Positions 34,134 to 43,940 of a DNA stretch of 64,000 nucleotides are shown here, one piece after another (the first letter of the stretch is position 1; each line of letters begins with the position of its first letter). Origin of the DNA: JAPLDP01 sp964628285 (GTDB lineage: Bacteria; Bacteroidota; Bacteroidia; Bacteroidales; JAGONC01); assembly GCA_964628285.1 (NCBI GenBank), contig CAZVNP010000003.1, positions 1-64,000 of the forward strand. Direction: 5' to 3'. A program made the position numbers and the translations under genes. The notes beneath the pieces are model-generated. The model did not search any database. It worked only from the letters and a program-made list of their open reading frames with translations, and was not told the DNA's origin.

Positions 34134-35594
34134 ATGAAAAAACTTTACTGTTCCATTTTCTCGGTTTTATTTCTCAGTTGCACTTTTGCACAGACAGAAA
34201 TCAGTTCGTTTAATGCGGCGGGAGCCGGTTACTCGACAGCGTCACTTAATGATTATCAATGCCTTGGCATCAATCCTGCCAACCTGGGATGGACACCGAA
34301 CGATCACAGTTGGAATCTGGGATTCTTTGAAGCCGCTATTACCATTTATTCCGAGCCTCTGACCAAGAAACAGGTATACCATGATCTGTTTAAGGAAGAC
34401 ATAACCCTTTTATACCAGGACAAAGAGAAAGCGGCCGCCGATTTCACCGATACTCGTCTCTGGGCCCAGGGTGCCGTTACCTGGTTCGGTATATCCTTTC
34501 AAAATGAGGATATGGGTGGCTTTGCTTTTTGTATCCGCGACCGAGGCCTGTGGAACTCTGTGCTGAACAAGAATGCCGCTGAATTCCTGTTCCAGGGCTA
34601 CAATGCACCCTTTTTTAATATCCATGTCTATGATCCCTCTTCTGAAACGGATACGATAGGTTATACCTCAATACCTTACAATGAAACCAGAGCCTCCATG
34701 GTATATAAAGGAACCGACCTGGATTTCATATGGTACAGGGAATATAATCTCGGCTATGGCCGTAAAATCATCGAAAAAAATGACTGGAGCTGGTACCTCG
34801 GCATTGGATTGAAATATATAACCGGTTATTCCGGGAATCAATACTATCAGAACAGCCAGGGTTCACTTATTGCCTTTTCTTCGCTCAGTCCTATTTTTGA
34901 AGTTGATTACGATACCGAACCTTTACATCCGGTGACCGGTAACTGGCCGAAAAAAACAGGTACCGGCTTCGGATTTGACATCGGGTCGACCGTTAAATAT
35001 AAGGATCTGAAAATCAGCCTCGCCGTCAATGACATCGGTAATATTAAATGGTCCGGTAATCTTTTTGAAGGTTATGATGTTCATGTTTACTCTATCGAAA
35101 TCAACGGGATAGATAACTATAATGTTTTTTCGCAAGGTCAGCTTATAGTGGCTGATAATGCCCCTGATGATCCTTATCAGTGGCGCGCACTCGACAATAA
35201 AAAAGTAAAACTACCATTGAATTTACGTGCAGGGGCTACTTACCGTTTTACGGAACAAATAGAAGCGGGTGCCGATTTCTATGTGCCTTTGGGAGATGAA
35301 GTTCCAGGTAAGTATGAAAAAACTATGTTCGGCATCGGCGCAACCTATAACCCTTCCAATTATGTTCAGCTGAATCTCGGTATTGTCACCGGTGGCAAGC
35401 TTGGTACCCACATACCCTTTGGGGTTTCGTTTTTCCCGATAAACAATGATGCCACCATGTGGCAGATCGGCTTGGCTGTCCATGACCTGACCACCCTCTT
35501 CAAACAAAACGATCCCATGGTGTCATTCGCCTTTGGATTCCTCAGATTCAGCTTCGGGCAGAAAGAGACCGCAACAAGATACCTCGAACGGTGA
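34134..35594 (+). CDS. DUF5723-like outer-membrane beta-barrel protein
   Basis: A 486-residue protein with a signal peptide (MKKLYCSIFSVLFLSCTFAQ; the Cys lies in the signal and not clearly in a lipobox). The N-terminal NAAGAGYSTASLND...LGINPANLGW segment recalls the conserved opening of Bacteroidetes DUF5723 / PorV-like barrels. The rest has alternating hydrophobic strands, glycine-aromatic turns (GYGRKI, WYLGIGLKYITGYSG) and a C-terminal strand typical of outer-membrane barrels. The function is unknown. It is convergent with the ABC export operon, with 27 bp between the stops. Confidence 0.65.
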   Translation: MKKLYCSIFSVLFLSCTFAQTEISSFNAAGAGYSTASLNDYQCLGINPANLGWTPNDHSWNLGFFEAAITIYSEPLTKKQVYHDLFKEDITLLYQDKEKAAADFTDTRLWAQGAVTWFGISFQNEDMGGFAFCIRDRGLWNSVLNKNAAEFLFQGYNAPFFNIHVYDPSSETDTIGYTSIPYNETRASMVYKGTDLDFIWYREYNLGYGRKIIEKNDWSWYLGIGLKYITGYSGNQYYQNSQGSLIAFSSLSPIFEVDYDTEPLHPVTGNWPKKTGTGFGFDIGSTVKYKDLKISLAVNDIGNIKWSGNLFEGYDVHVYSIEINGIDNYNVFSQGQLIVADNAPDDPYQWRALDNKKVKLPLNLRAGATYRFTEQIEAGADFYVPLGDEVPGKYEKTMFGIGATYNPSNYVQLNLGIVTGGKLGTHIPFGVSFFPINNDATMWQIGLAVHDLTTLFKQNDPMVSFAFGFLRFSFGQKETATRYLER

Positions 35595-35621
35595 TCCAGG
35601 TTGGAAAAAGAATCTGGTTTG

Positions 35622-36740
35622 CTAAGCCACTTTCCGGTATCTCCAGATGGCCAGACTAAGAATGATCACGGCATAAATGCCCAGGGAGAAAAATTCCCTG
35701 TGGATATCCCAAAATCCGGATCCTTTCAGCATCACCATCCGGATAACACGCATGAAATAAGCAAAAGGATTGATGATATTGACCCGCTGGGACCAGTCAG
35801 GCATGCTCTCGGCAGGCGTGAATATACCTCCCATCAGGATAAATGTGATCATGAAGAAAAAAGTAAGGAACATCACTTGCTGTTGTGTGGCCGACAAGGT
35901 CGAAATAAACAATCCTATACCCATGACAACGAATAGGTAAACAGAGGCAAAACCAAAAAGAAGCCAGACATTGCCCAATACCGGGACATGAAAGACCAAC
36001 CTGCCGATGACCATCCCAAAACCCAGTTCGAACAGGGCGATAACCCAGAAAGGTAAGAGCTTGCCGGTTATGAACTGATATTTCCTGATAGGTGTCACAT
36101 TGATCTGTTCAATTGTCCCGATCTCCTTTTCCCTTACAAGATTCAGGGCGGAAAGGAACATGCCGATCAGGGTCACCAGAATGACCAGGATACCCGGCAG
36201 CATGTAAACCTTGTAATTCAGCTCCGGATTATACCAGAACGAGCTGGTCAGCGCTATGTTACCCGATTTGTCAACGGGTGCCGTCAAGGGTGTGGCGGCA
36301 ATCACACCCGCATTAAAATCGGCTATAATGGAGGTGCTGTAAGCATAAATCAGGGAGGCCGCCGTACTGTTGATCGCATTGATCAACAACTGGACTTCTG
36401 AACGACCTTCGGTGATCAGTCTTTTCTCAAAATTTTGAGGAATTCTCAAAATGACATCCACACGCTCCCTCTTTAATTCGTTTTGAGCAACCTCCAACGA
36501 AAAAGATCCCTGGCTGACAATATAAAACGGACTGCCCGAAAACGTGCCGACCAGATTACGCGACATGGCTGAGAGATCTTCGTCAATGACGTACATCTTA
36601 ATGTGCTTCATCTCCAATGTGGCCGCATTCACCAGGATCAGAAGCTGTACGATGGGTACCAGGAAAATGACCGGCAGCATCATCCGGTTGCGGAAGATCT
36701 GTATGAACTCTTTTTGTAATATATATCCTATCGTTCTCAT
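35622..36740 (-). CDS. ABC-2 type export permease (YbhR/YbhS-like), second subunit
   Basis: A 372-residue inner-membrane protein. There is one N-terminal TM helix (about 20-38), a large periplasmic loop (about 40-175), then five TM helices (about 176-365) with the ABC-2 motif LNLVREKEIGTIEQINVTPIRKYQFITGK. This layout is that of ABC2_membrane_3 exporters. It is the last gene of a seven-gene operon and starts 21 bp after the first permease stops. The pair presumably forms a heterodimer that works with the two ATPases upstream. Confidence 0.88.
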   Translation of the reverse strand: MRTIGYILQKEFIQIFRNRMMLPVIFLVPIVQLLILVNAATLEMKHIKMYVIDEDLSAMSRNLVGTFSGSPFYIVSQGSFSLEVAQNELKRERVDVILRIPQNFEKRLITEGRSEVQLLINAINSTAASLIYAYSTSIIADFNAGVIAATPLTAPVDKSGNIALTSSFWYNPELNYKVYMLPGILVILVTLIGMFLSALNLVREKEIGTIEQINVTPIRKYQFITGKLLPFWVIALFELGFGMVIGRLVFHVPVLGNVWLLFGFASVYLFVVMGIGLFISTLSATQQQVMFLTFFFMITFILMGGIFTPAESMPDWSQRVNIINPFAYFMRVIRMVMLKGSGFWDIHREFFSLGIYAVIILSLAIWRYRKVA

Positions 36741-36761
36741 TGAAATCCTGTCACTCCGCCT

Positions 36762-37865
36762 TTATTCCAGCCTGATCTTAAACTTCCTGATCGACACCGC
36801 AATAAAGAACAGTGTCATCGCAATTAAGATCAGGATCTCCTTCCAGATGTACATCACTCCTGTCCCTTTCAGCATGATGTGTTTAATGGCTATGATGTAC
36901 CATTTTGCAGGTATGATGTAACTGAGCCATTGCAGTATCCTGGGCATGTTCTCGATGGGAAAAATGAATCCTGACAACAACATGGTCGGTAACATCAGGG
37001 ATAACATGGAGACAAACATGGCCGACTGCTGGGAGCTGGTCATGGTCGAAATCATGATACCGACGGAAAGAGCCATCGTGATGTAAAGCATACTGACAGC
37101 CAGTAAAAGGGCAACACTGCCCTGGACAGGGACACCGAAAACAAAATAACCCAACAGGATGATCACCACGACATTGATAAATGACAACGCAAAATATGGC
37201 GCCACTTTACCCAGGACAATCTGCACAGGTCGCAATGGCGATACCAGCATGACCTCCATGCTGCCAAATTCCTTCTCCCGTGTGATCGAAATAGAAGTCA
37301 TCAGCGCCGATACCAGCATCAGGATCAAAGCCATGGTGCCGGGGATAAACATGTAAACACCTTTTAGATTTTCATTGTAATACATCCTGATCTGGGGCAC
37401 TATCTGCATGGGCAGGGTGGCCCCGTCATTCTCCCTGATGAAATCACCTATGATGGCCGAGGTGTAATTCACGATCAGGTTCGCCGTATTGGCATCCGAA
37501 GCATCGGCGATGATTTGCAGGCCGGCAGGCTGGTTATTACCCAGCTTCCTGGCAAAATCAGGTTCAAACACAACAACCTCCCTCACACTACCCTGCCTGA
37601 AAACTTCTCCTATTTCGGATGACTTTTCCAGATTCTGATGAAGGATGAAATAACCTGACGAAAGTATCTTTGAACTTATTTTTTTGGTGACCTCATCCTT
37701 CGATTGATCCAGGATCGCAATCCTGACATCTTTTATCTCATTGGTGATGACATACCCAAATATCAATATCTCAGCGATGGGGATACCAAAAAGAACGACC
37801 AGTGTTCTGACATCCCTGAAGATGTGGTAGAACTCCTTGATGACAAAACCCCAAAAACGCTTCAT
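36762..37865 (-). CDS. ABC-2 type export permease (YbhR/YbhS-like), first subunit
   Basis: A 367-residue inner-membrane protein. The start at 37865 (MKRFWGFVIKEFYHIFRDVRTLVVLF) is preferred; the 20 codons upstream in frame overlap the end of the ATPase gene. The topology is the same as its partner: TM1, a large external domain (about 45-175), then TM helices with SITREKEFGSMEVMLVSPLRPVQIVLGK. The downstream permease is a paralogue. It follows the ATPase gene by 13 bp, so translation is likely coupled. Confidence 0.88.
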   Translation of the reverse strand: MKRFWGFVIKEFYHIFRDVRTLVVLFGIPIAEILIFGYVITNEIKDVRIAILDQSKDEVTKKISSKILSSGYFILHQNLEKSSEIGEVFRQGSVREVVVFEPDFARKLGNNQPAGLQIIADASDANTANLIVNYTSAIIGDFIRENDGATLPMQIVPQIRMYYNENLKGVYMFIPGTMALILMLVSALMTSISITREKEFGSMEVMLVSPLRPVQIVLGKVAPYFALSFINVVVIILLGYFVFGVPVQGSVALLLAVSMLYITMALSVGIMISTMTSSQQSAMFVSMLSLMLPTMLLSGFIFPIENMPRILQWLSYIIPAKWYIIAIKHIMLKGTGVMYIWKEILILIAMTLFFIAVSIRKFKIRLE

Positions 37866-37878
37866 GAGTGAAAATGTA

Positions 37879-38622
37879 TTAATTCCTCGCCAATCTGAGA
37901 AAGACAGCCTCAATGGACGTCGCATTGTACTTCTGTTTCAGATCGGCTGGGGTCCCGATGGCCACTATTTTTCCTTCGGTCATGATCGAGACGCGCTCAC
38001 AATATTCTGCCTCATCCATGTAGTGTGTGGTCACGAACACCGTTATCCCGCCTGCGGCGGTGCTGTAAATCAACTCCCAGAACTGGCGGCGTGCCAAAGG
38101 ATCAACACCGGTTGTGGGCTCATCAAGAAAGACAATCTGAGGATCATGGATGATGGCTACCGAAAAAGCAATCTTCTGTTTCCAGCCCAGCGGCAAAGAA
38201 CGGATCAACCGCTTTCTGTATGGAATAAGATCAAGCCGGCCAAGAAGGACATTTGATTTTTCACGTATCTTCTTTCCTGTCATACCATAAATGCCACCAT
38301 AAAACCGGAAATTCTCCTCAACGGTCAGATCTTCGTAAAGAGAAAATCTCTGGCTCATGTAACCCACTCTTTTTTTTATGGCGTCAGGGTTGTCATTGAC
38401 ACTGTATCCGGCCACCCTCACAATACCGGAGGTGGGCGATGACAAACCGCACATTATTTTCATGGCGGTTGTCTTACCCGCACCATTGGCTCCCAGAAAA
38501 CCAAAAATCTCCCCCCGTTTGACATCGAAAGTCAGGTGGTCGTTGGCAATGAAATTGCCGAATTTTTTGACCAGATCCCTTACCTCGATAATATTTTTTT
38601 CTTCTGTCATATGTGGGTGCAA
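37879..38622 (-). CDS. ABC exporter ATPase, YbhF C-terminal-half-like
   Basis: A 247-residue nucleotide-binding subunit. Walker A is GANGAGKTT (about 43-51), Walker B is IVFLDEPTTGVDP, and the switch His is in VTTHYMDEAEYCERV. The signature motif is unusual, LPLGWKQK instead of LSGGQ. The same LPLGWKQ variant is, as I recall, present in the second ATPase half of E. coli YbhF, so the change is a subfamily trait and not decay. It is 3 bp downstream of the other ATPase gene. Confidence 0.9.
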   Translation of the reverse strand: MHPHMTEEKNIIEVRDLVKKFGNFIANDHLTFDVKRGEIFGFLGANGAGKTTAMKIMCGLSSPTSGIVRVAGYSVNDNPDAIKKRVGYMSQRFSLYEDLTVEENFRFYGGIYGMTGKKIREKSNVLLGRLDLIPYRKRLIRSLPLGWKQKIAFSVAIIHDPQIVFLDEPTTGVDPLARRQFWELIYSTAAGGITVFVTTHYMDEAEYCERVSIMTEGKIVAIGTPADLKQKYNATSIEAVFLRLARN

Positions 38623-38625
38623 TGC

Positions 38626-39540
38626 TTATTTTTTCATCAATGCCATAAAACAATCTTCGATATTGGGATTGATACGTTTAACGGTGACACGGTGATGTCC
38701 TTTCTCAGTAAGAAAATGTTGTATCTCCTCCGCATCAAGGGTTTCGCTCAGGGAGTTAAAATGAACCTGGTCACCGAAGGGAAAAACCGATTCCACGGCA
38801 TCATATGATCTCAAATCATACAGCAGTTGGTGCGGATTGTCGCTTGTTGCGCTGAACAGTGACCTGTCATAACCTTGGATGATGCTGTCGGGCCGGTCGA
38901 TATTCAGGATATGGCCTTCCTGTATAAGGGCAACGCGGTCACAGCGTGCCGCCTCATCCATGTAAGGTGTTGAGACAAGGATGGTTATCTCTTTTTCCTG
39001 CAGGCGTTTCAGCAGCTCCCAGAAGTCAATCCGCGATACGGCATCCACACCCGTTGTGGGTTCATCCAGCAACAAGACATGAGGTTTATGTACCAGGGCA
39101 CATGATAAAGCCAGTTTTTGTTTCATCCCGCCCGATAAATGTCCGGCCAGCCGTCGTTTGAACGGTTCGAGATGGATGTAAATATCCCTGATCATGTCAT
39201 AGTTCTCGCTGACGGTGGTTCCGAAAATTGTCGCATAAAAATTCAGATTCTCCTCCACCGACAAGTCATGATAAAGAGAGAACCGCCCCGGCATATATCC
39301 GATGAGCTTTCTGATTTGCCTGTAATCCTTCACCACATCCAGTCCTTCCACCTGAGCCCTGCCTTCTCCGGGCAGCAGCAAGGTCGCCAGGATACGTATC
39401 AGGGTACTTTTGCCGGCGCCATCAGGACCTATGATGCCAAAGATCTCCCCTTTCTCAACGGCAAATGAAATACGACCGATGGCTTTGATCTCACCGTAGG
39501 ATTTCCCCAGATCTTCCGCTATGATAGGCTGAACAGCCAT
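38626..39540 (-). CDS. ABC exporter ATPase, YbhF N-terminal-half-like
   Basis: A 304-residue nucleotide-binding subunit. Walker A is GPDGAGKST (about 38-46), the signature is HLSGGMKQK, Walker B is VLLLDEPTTGVD, and the switch region is VSTPYMDEAARCDRV (Pro/Tyr where His is usual). The C-terminal extension (about 220-304) ends with the fragment NIEDCFMALMKK. With the next gene it corresponds to the two fused halves of YbhF. The missing switch His suggests that one of the two nucleotide sites may be less active, which is inference. Confidence 0.9.
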   Translation of the reverse strand: MAVQPIIAEDLGKSYGEIKAIGRISFAVEKGEIFGIIGPDGAGKSTLIRILATLLLPGEGRAQVEGLDVVKDYRQIRKLIGYMPGRFSLYHDLSVEENLNFYATIFGTTVSENYDMIRDIYIHLEPFKRRLAGHLSGGMKQKLALSCALVHKPHVLLLDEPTTGVDAVSRIDFWELLKRLQEKEITILVSTPYMDEAARCDRVALIQEGHILNIDRPDSIIQGYDRSLFSATSDNPHQLLYDLRSYDAVESVFPFGDQVHFNSLSETLDAEEIQHFLTEKGHHRVTVKRINPNIEDCFMALMKK

Positions 39541-39562
39541 ATGGTTTGTTGAAGGATGACAT

Positions 39563-40030
39563 CTATAAGACCGTGCGGATCCACTCTGTTGTCCGCCCCA
39601 AACCCATCCAGGCCCGGCCTATATAGCCCCTGATATGAAGGAGTTCATGACTTTTTATGGTGATGATGCATTTGTATGTTTTGCCGTTCTTCGGATCGTA
39701 AATGGTTCCGTCTTCCCAGGTGTCCCCGCCATAAAAAGTAAATCCCTTTAATATCTCCAAACCCATGATAGGCCGTTTCTGCAGACTTTTATCCGGATTC
39801 TCATCGTCAATTTTGGGTAATCCGTTATCTTCATTGGGCTCCTTCAACCACACGATTTTACCATAGTATTTCCCGTCAGTCCTGATGATCTCCACCTTTG
39901 CATCTTTTTCTTCATTCAGCCAGATACCCAATATGTCATCCCTGTTGTAAGACTGTGCCAGACCCTTTCCATACAGGCTCAAAGTCAATCCGGTGATGAT
40001 CAGTAAAACGTATGACAAACTTCTTTTCAT
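39563..40030 (-). CDS. DUF2147 family secreted protein
   Basis: A 155-residue protein with a signal peptide (MKRSLSYVLLIITGLTLSLYGKGLA). The DUF2147 fold is recognised by ILGIWLNEEKDAKVEI, YYGKIVWLKEPN, PIMGLEILKGF, and the C-terminal DPKNGKTYKC...LHIRGYIG-AWMGLGRTTEW. It is probably a lipocalin-like beta-barrel in the periplasm; its ligand is unknown. It sits inside the export operon between the HlyD and ATPase genes (37 and 22 bp gaps), which suggests a connection to the exported substrate or envelope stress. Confidence 0.85.
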   Translation of the reverse strand: MKRSLSYVLLIITGLTLSLYGKGLAQSYNRDDILGIWLNEEKDAKVEIIRTDGKYYGKIVWLKEPNEDNGLPKIDDENPDKSLQKRPIMGLEILKGFTFYGGDTWEDGTIYDPKNGKTYKCIITIKSHELLHIRGYIGRAWMGLGRTTEWIRTVL

Positions 40031-40067
40031 GAATTTATATCTATTGATTCAACATCCTTTGACTGTT

Positions 40068-40946
40068 TTAAAAATTTATCTCCCCTGGCATCCCTATTTT
40101 CAGGGTGCCGTCATTTGGAACCAAAACTTTCATGGCATAAACCAAATTCACCCTTTCTTCTTTTGTCTGAATGATCTTGGGCGTGAATTCGGCCTGGGAA
40201 GATATCCAGCTGACAGTACCCTCAAGCTTTCTGTTGGTGGTGGCATCCTTGTCGACCAGAACCTCCACTTTCTGACCGAGCTTCACGGCAGGCAACTGAG
40301 CACCGCTGATGTATACTTTCAGCTCAAGAGTGTCGATATTGGCTATTTTATAGAGTGGCTGGCCAAATGAGGTAACCTCGCCCTCTTCGGCATACTTGGT
40401 GAGGACAGTACCCTTCACAGGATTTACCAGGTGACATTTCCGTATGCTTTCCTGTACCTGTGCAATCTGGGCATCAATGGCCCTGGCCTGATCCAGAATA
40501 TAGGACCGTTGTGTCTTGAGCGATTCAATCTGTTTATCGACAAGGTTTATAGAACCATTGATATCATCCATTTGCTTTTGTGTCGCCGCACTATCTCTTA
40601 ACATTTTTTCAATTCTTACCTTGTCAATCATCAGATTTTCTTTTTGTTGCTGTTGCACCATGATCTGTGCCTCATTGCTGGCAATCCCTGACAAAACGGC
40701 TTGACGGCTGGCCACCAACTGCTCCCTCTTTAATGTAAGATCGGTGGTGTCGATGAGCCCGACGATTTCACCGGCCCTGAGATTCTGTCCTTCTTCCAGG
40801 CTGAACTGAACCAGTTTTCCCTGTGCCTCCGGCGACACAATCACCTCTATCGCCTCAAAATTACCATAGGCATCCGACCTCTCTAAATTTGATTTGCAAG
40901 ACATCAGAAACAGTAGTAAAACCAAAACGATCGCGTGTGTTCTCAT
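40068..40946 (-). CDS. HlyD/YbhG-like membrane fusion protein (lipoprotein)
   Basis: A 292-residue periplasmic adaptor. Lipobox LMSC (Cys17) anchors it to a membrane. A biotinyl-lipoyl-like half-motif (VIVSPEAQGKLVQFSLEEGQNLRAGEIVGLID, about 34-65) is followed by a coiled-coil hairpin (about 70-165) and the second half (GTVLTKYAEEGEVTSFGQPLYKIANIDTLELKVYISG). It bridges the inner-membrane exporter to a TolC-type channel. It lies between the TolC gene (50 bp upstream) and the rest of the operon, which fits that role. Confidence 0.9.
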   Translation of the reverse strand: MRTHAIVLVLLLFLMSCKSNLERSDAYGNFEAIEVIVSPEAQGKLVQFSLEEGQNLRAGEIVGLIDTTDLTLKREQLVASRQAVLSGIASNEAQIMVQQQQKENLMIDKVRIEKMLRDSAATQKQMDDINGSINLVDKQIESLKTQRSYILDQARAIDAQIAQVQESIRKCHLVNPVKGTVLTKYAEEGEVTSFGQPLYKIANIDTLELKVYISGAQLPAVKLGQKVEVLVDKDATTNRKLEGTVSWISSQAEFTPKIIQTKEERVNLVYAMKVLVPNDGTLKIGMPGEINF

Positions 40947-40996
40947 TATCGTGATGTGTTAATAAAATAGCATGCTTTTCAAAGGATTGGTTCCAT

Positions 40997-42289
40997 TCAG
41001 AATTTACCCTGTGCCGTCAAATAGTTAACCTTGGCTTTTACCAACGATATCCTGTGAAGCTCCCTGTCAATCCTCGAACGGGTTTCATCATGAAGATAGC
41101 CGATGTAATCGGCGGCTGTGATGACACCGTTATCAAGCTGTGATCCGGCACTTTTCATGATTTTACCCCGTAATTGAATGATGTCATTATCCTGTTTGAT
41201 CATCTGTTCATATTTCATGATATCGGAACGGTACGCTTCGAGCTGAACGGAGAGGTTTTGTTCAAAAGCCTCCTTCTGGGTGTTGATTATATCATGTTGA
41301 ATGCCCAGTAATTGTTTGCTGTTGCTGGTCTGGTTCCAGTCCCAGATATTCCACGACAACCGGGCTCCCACAATATAAAAGGGATCAAATTTGTTTGACA
41401 ACATGTTTAATCCGGGACGGCCATAACCTGCCTGACCAAATCCATTTAAACGAGGTCTGATTTTGACAGGCAGGAGATTCCGGGTTGCCTCCACCCGTTC
41501 CTGTTGTAATCCCAGAAGTATATATTCGGGTCTCTCATCAACGTAAACAGCCGGATCAAGGCTGACTTCAGGTAATATCAGGCCGGTGGCGCCGGTTACC
41601 GGCAGGCCGGTGAGCTGGCTCAGTATATTCAATCCCACTTCGATGTTTGACCCGATATCAATGAGCTGCTGGTCAAGCCTGATCATCTCGGCATGAAGAA
41701 CGTCGGCTTCGGATGATAACATGACCCCATTTCTCACGGCCGACTCAACCTGCCCAAGTTTGGCTTCTAACTCCTCCCGGCTCGAAAGAACGATCTTTCT
41801 GTTCTCCTGTAAAAAAACAATGTTAAAAAAGATGTCATCAACGCGTTGCTTCAGTTTATAGATATCAACCTCAACATTCTGCCTGTCCACATCATGGTTC
41901 ATACGTTCAAGATCCTTTTGCCGTGGTATATTTCCCCCGTCATAAATGACCTGGTTAATGTCGAGGGTCAGCTTGTACTGATCTTTACTGATCGGTTTGG
42001 GTGCAATGTTTTCACCGCTGAAATAAGGATTATCGGGAATGTTGATTTCCACCGTGGTCACTGCAGACTGGTATGTGGCCTGACCATTCAGGATTAATTG
42101 CGGATAATAGGTTGCATTCAGGTTTTTCTGTCTCAGATCCAAAGAGGCATCGATCAGGCCACGCTGTTTTGTTAAAGGATAATGTTCTGCAGCACTGCTC
42201 CGGCAACTATCCAATGTCAGGGTATCAGCATGCTGGCACCAGGCCTGAAAACATAATAAAAGTCCTGCTATAGTCAATAACCTTATCAT
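40997..42289 (-). CDS. TolC-family outer-membrane efflux protein
   Basis: A 430-residue channel protein, first gene of the export operon. The start at 42289 gives a normal signal peptide (MIRLLTIAGLLLCFQAWCQ). The frame is open for another 56 codons upstream. Two repeats of the OEP fold are seen (about 25-220 and 235-430) with long amphipathic helices, for example NVEVDIYKLKQRVDDIFFNIVFLQENRKIVLSSREELEAKL. RLSWNIWDW is typical of the second beta region. Substrates of such Ybh-like systems range from cationic drugs to envelope lipids; none can be named. Confidence 0.9.
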   Translation of the reverse strand: MIRLLTIAGLLLCFQAWCQHADTLTLDSCRSSAAEHYPLTKQRGLIDASLDLRQKNLNATYYPQLILNGQATYQSAVTTVEINIPDNPYFSGENIAPKPISKDQYKLTLDINQVIYDGGNIPRQKDLERMNHDVDRQNVEVDIYKLKQRVDDIFFNIVFLQENRKIVLSSREELEAKLGQVESAVRNGVMLSSEADVLHAEMIRLDQQLIDIGSNIEVGLNILSQLTGLPVTGATGLILPEVSLDPAVYVDERPEYILLGLQQERVEATRNLLPVKIRPRLNGFGQAGYGRPGLNMLSNKFDPFYIVGARLSWNIWDWNQTSNSKQLLGIQHDIINTQKEAFEQNLSVQLEAYRSDIMKYEQMIKQDNDIIQLRGKIMKSAGSQLDNGVITAADYIGYLHDETRSRIDRELHRISLVKAKVNYLTAQGKF

Positions 42290-42539
42290 CTTTTCATAAT
42301 TGAGTGAATTAGGAATGTCGGTCTCTCTCTCATGATCTTCGATGAAACGCTCAATGTCATCACGGCCATTCTGCATGATGTTATTTATGGCATTCAGGCA
42401 TGATGAATAGAAGAACATAGCGGTTCGGGGTAAGCATGTCAAGATGAACTCAGTCAAAATTAAAACAATTTTTGCGACAAGTCAAAAATCATCAATTTTA
42501 TTCCTTAAAATTGTACAAAGCAAACCTCAGCCGAATCCC

Positions 42540-43940
42540 ATGAAACGTGCAGTTTTTCTCTGTCTGTTCTTAATCATTCATTTGCTATGTTTTAGTCAGA
42601 AATATGACTCAATTACCGGGGAAGTAAAAAACTTCCCGGGGGGTCGGGTCTATCTGGCCTCGTTTTACGGTGAATACACCAGGCCCTTCGACTCTTTGCT
42701 TGCCGGGTCAAACGGCAAAATGACCTTTGCCCTGGCCGATTCAAGACCGGCAGGCTATTACCGCCTCATCCTCGCCAAAGATCATTATGTAGATCTGATA
42801 TTCAACCATGAAAACATCATCTTCAAGACCGACTTTAATCATCTGCTGGATAGTCTGGTCATCATACATTCATTGGACAATCAGGTCTATTATGCTTTTC
42901 TGCCATTCATTAAAAGCAACAGGATGAAGGTGGATCTGCTGAGCACCATGGTGGATCTGTACCCTGAGGATGATCCTTTTTACAGGGATTTATGCAGGCA
43001 GTATCAGAAGGAGCAACGTGCCCTGAAGCGGTATATTGACAGCATTGCACGGCTTTTCCCCGATTCCTATGTCACCAAGGTTATGAAAGCACAACAAAAA
43101 CCGTTTATGGGTTGTGATTTGCACGATGACCAAAGAGTGGATTTTCTTAAAGATCATTTCTGGGAAACCGTTGACCTGAATGATACATCATTGCTGAGAA
43201 GCAATGTTCTGACCAATCTTTGCATCGAATATTTGTCACTTTACGGAAACAGCAAGTTTAACCAGGAACAGCTTCAGAATGCCTTTGTTCAGGCTGTCGA
43301 TAAGATACTGGCTGCCTCCATGGTCAACGAAGTCACTTACAACTTCATGCTGGAATACCTCCTGAAAGGCTTTGAAAAATATCACTTTGATGCGGTGATC
43401 GATCATCTGGCAGTAAATTATCTGCCTGCTGACAAGTGTGAAAATGAGGGCCTCGACGCTGAAGTGCTCAGGCGTCTGGAAAACTATCAGAAACTGTCGG
43501 TTGGTAGGCCTGCACCGGCTATCACACTGAATGATATAAACAATAATCCCATCGACCTGACCAGAATACGATCACAGTATATTTTAATTCTTTTCTGGGC
43601 AAGCTGGTGTCCTCATTGCGCTGTTATTCTCCCCAAACTTAAGGACCTTTACGATAAAAAAACTTATGATATGGAAATCGTGGCCATTTCGGTCGACAGG
43701 GATGAGAAAGACTATAAAGAGGCCATTGAAAAAGGCCATTACAATTGGATCAATGGGTCGGAACTGCAAGGATGGAATGGTAAGACACCCCTTGATTATA
43801 ATGTTTATGCCACACCAACCATGTTCCTGCTTGACAGGGAGCGGTTGATCATAGCCAAGCCTATCACTTTCAATGAATTAGTAAAGGATCTGACCGGAAT
43901 CAGTAAGAGCGGAAGTCCTCCTTCGAAAGTCAATCAATAA
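42540..43940 (+). CDS. DUF4369-thioredoxin (TlpA/ResA-like) protein
   Basis: A 466-residue exported protein. The start at 42540 (MKRAVFLCLFLIIHLLCFSQ) supplies the signal peptide; the ORF is open 32 codons further upstream. An N-terminal DUF4369-like domain (about 22-110, DSITGEVKNFPGGRVYLASFYGEY) and a helical middle lead to a C-terminal thioredoxin fold (about 320-460) with active site WASWCPHC. This is the usual Bacteroidetes TlpA-like arrangement for periplasmic disulfide or peroxide redox work. It is divergent from the TolC operon and convergent with the DUF4837 gene, overlapping its 3' end by 11 bp. Confidence 0.88.
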   Translation: MKRAVFLCLFLIIHLLCFSQKYDSITGEVKNFPGGRVYLASFYGEYTRPFDSLLAGSNGKMTFALADSRPAGYYRLILAKDHYVDLIFNHENIIFKTDFNHLLDSLVIIHSLDNQVYYAFLPFIKSNRMKVDLLSTMVDLYPEDDPFYRDLCRQYQKEQRALKRYIDSIARLFPDSYVTKVMKAQQKPFMGCDLHDDQRVDFLKDHFWETVDLNDTSLLRSNVLTNLCIEYLSLYGNSKFNQEQLQNAFVQAVDKILAASMVNEVTYNFMLEYLLKGFEKYHFDAVIDHLAVNYLPADKCENEGLDAEVLRRLENYQKLSVGRPAPAITLNDINNNPIDLTRIRSQYILILFWASWCPHCAVILPKLKDLYDKKTYDMEIVAISVDRDEKDYKEAIEKGHYNWINGSELQGWNGKTPLDYNVYATPTMFLLDRERLIIAKPITFNELVKDLTGISKSGSPPSKVNQ

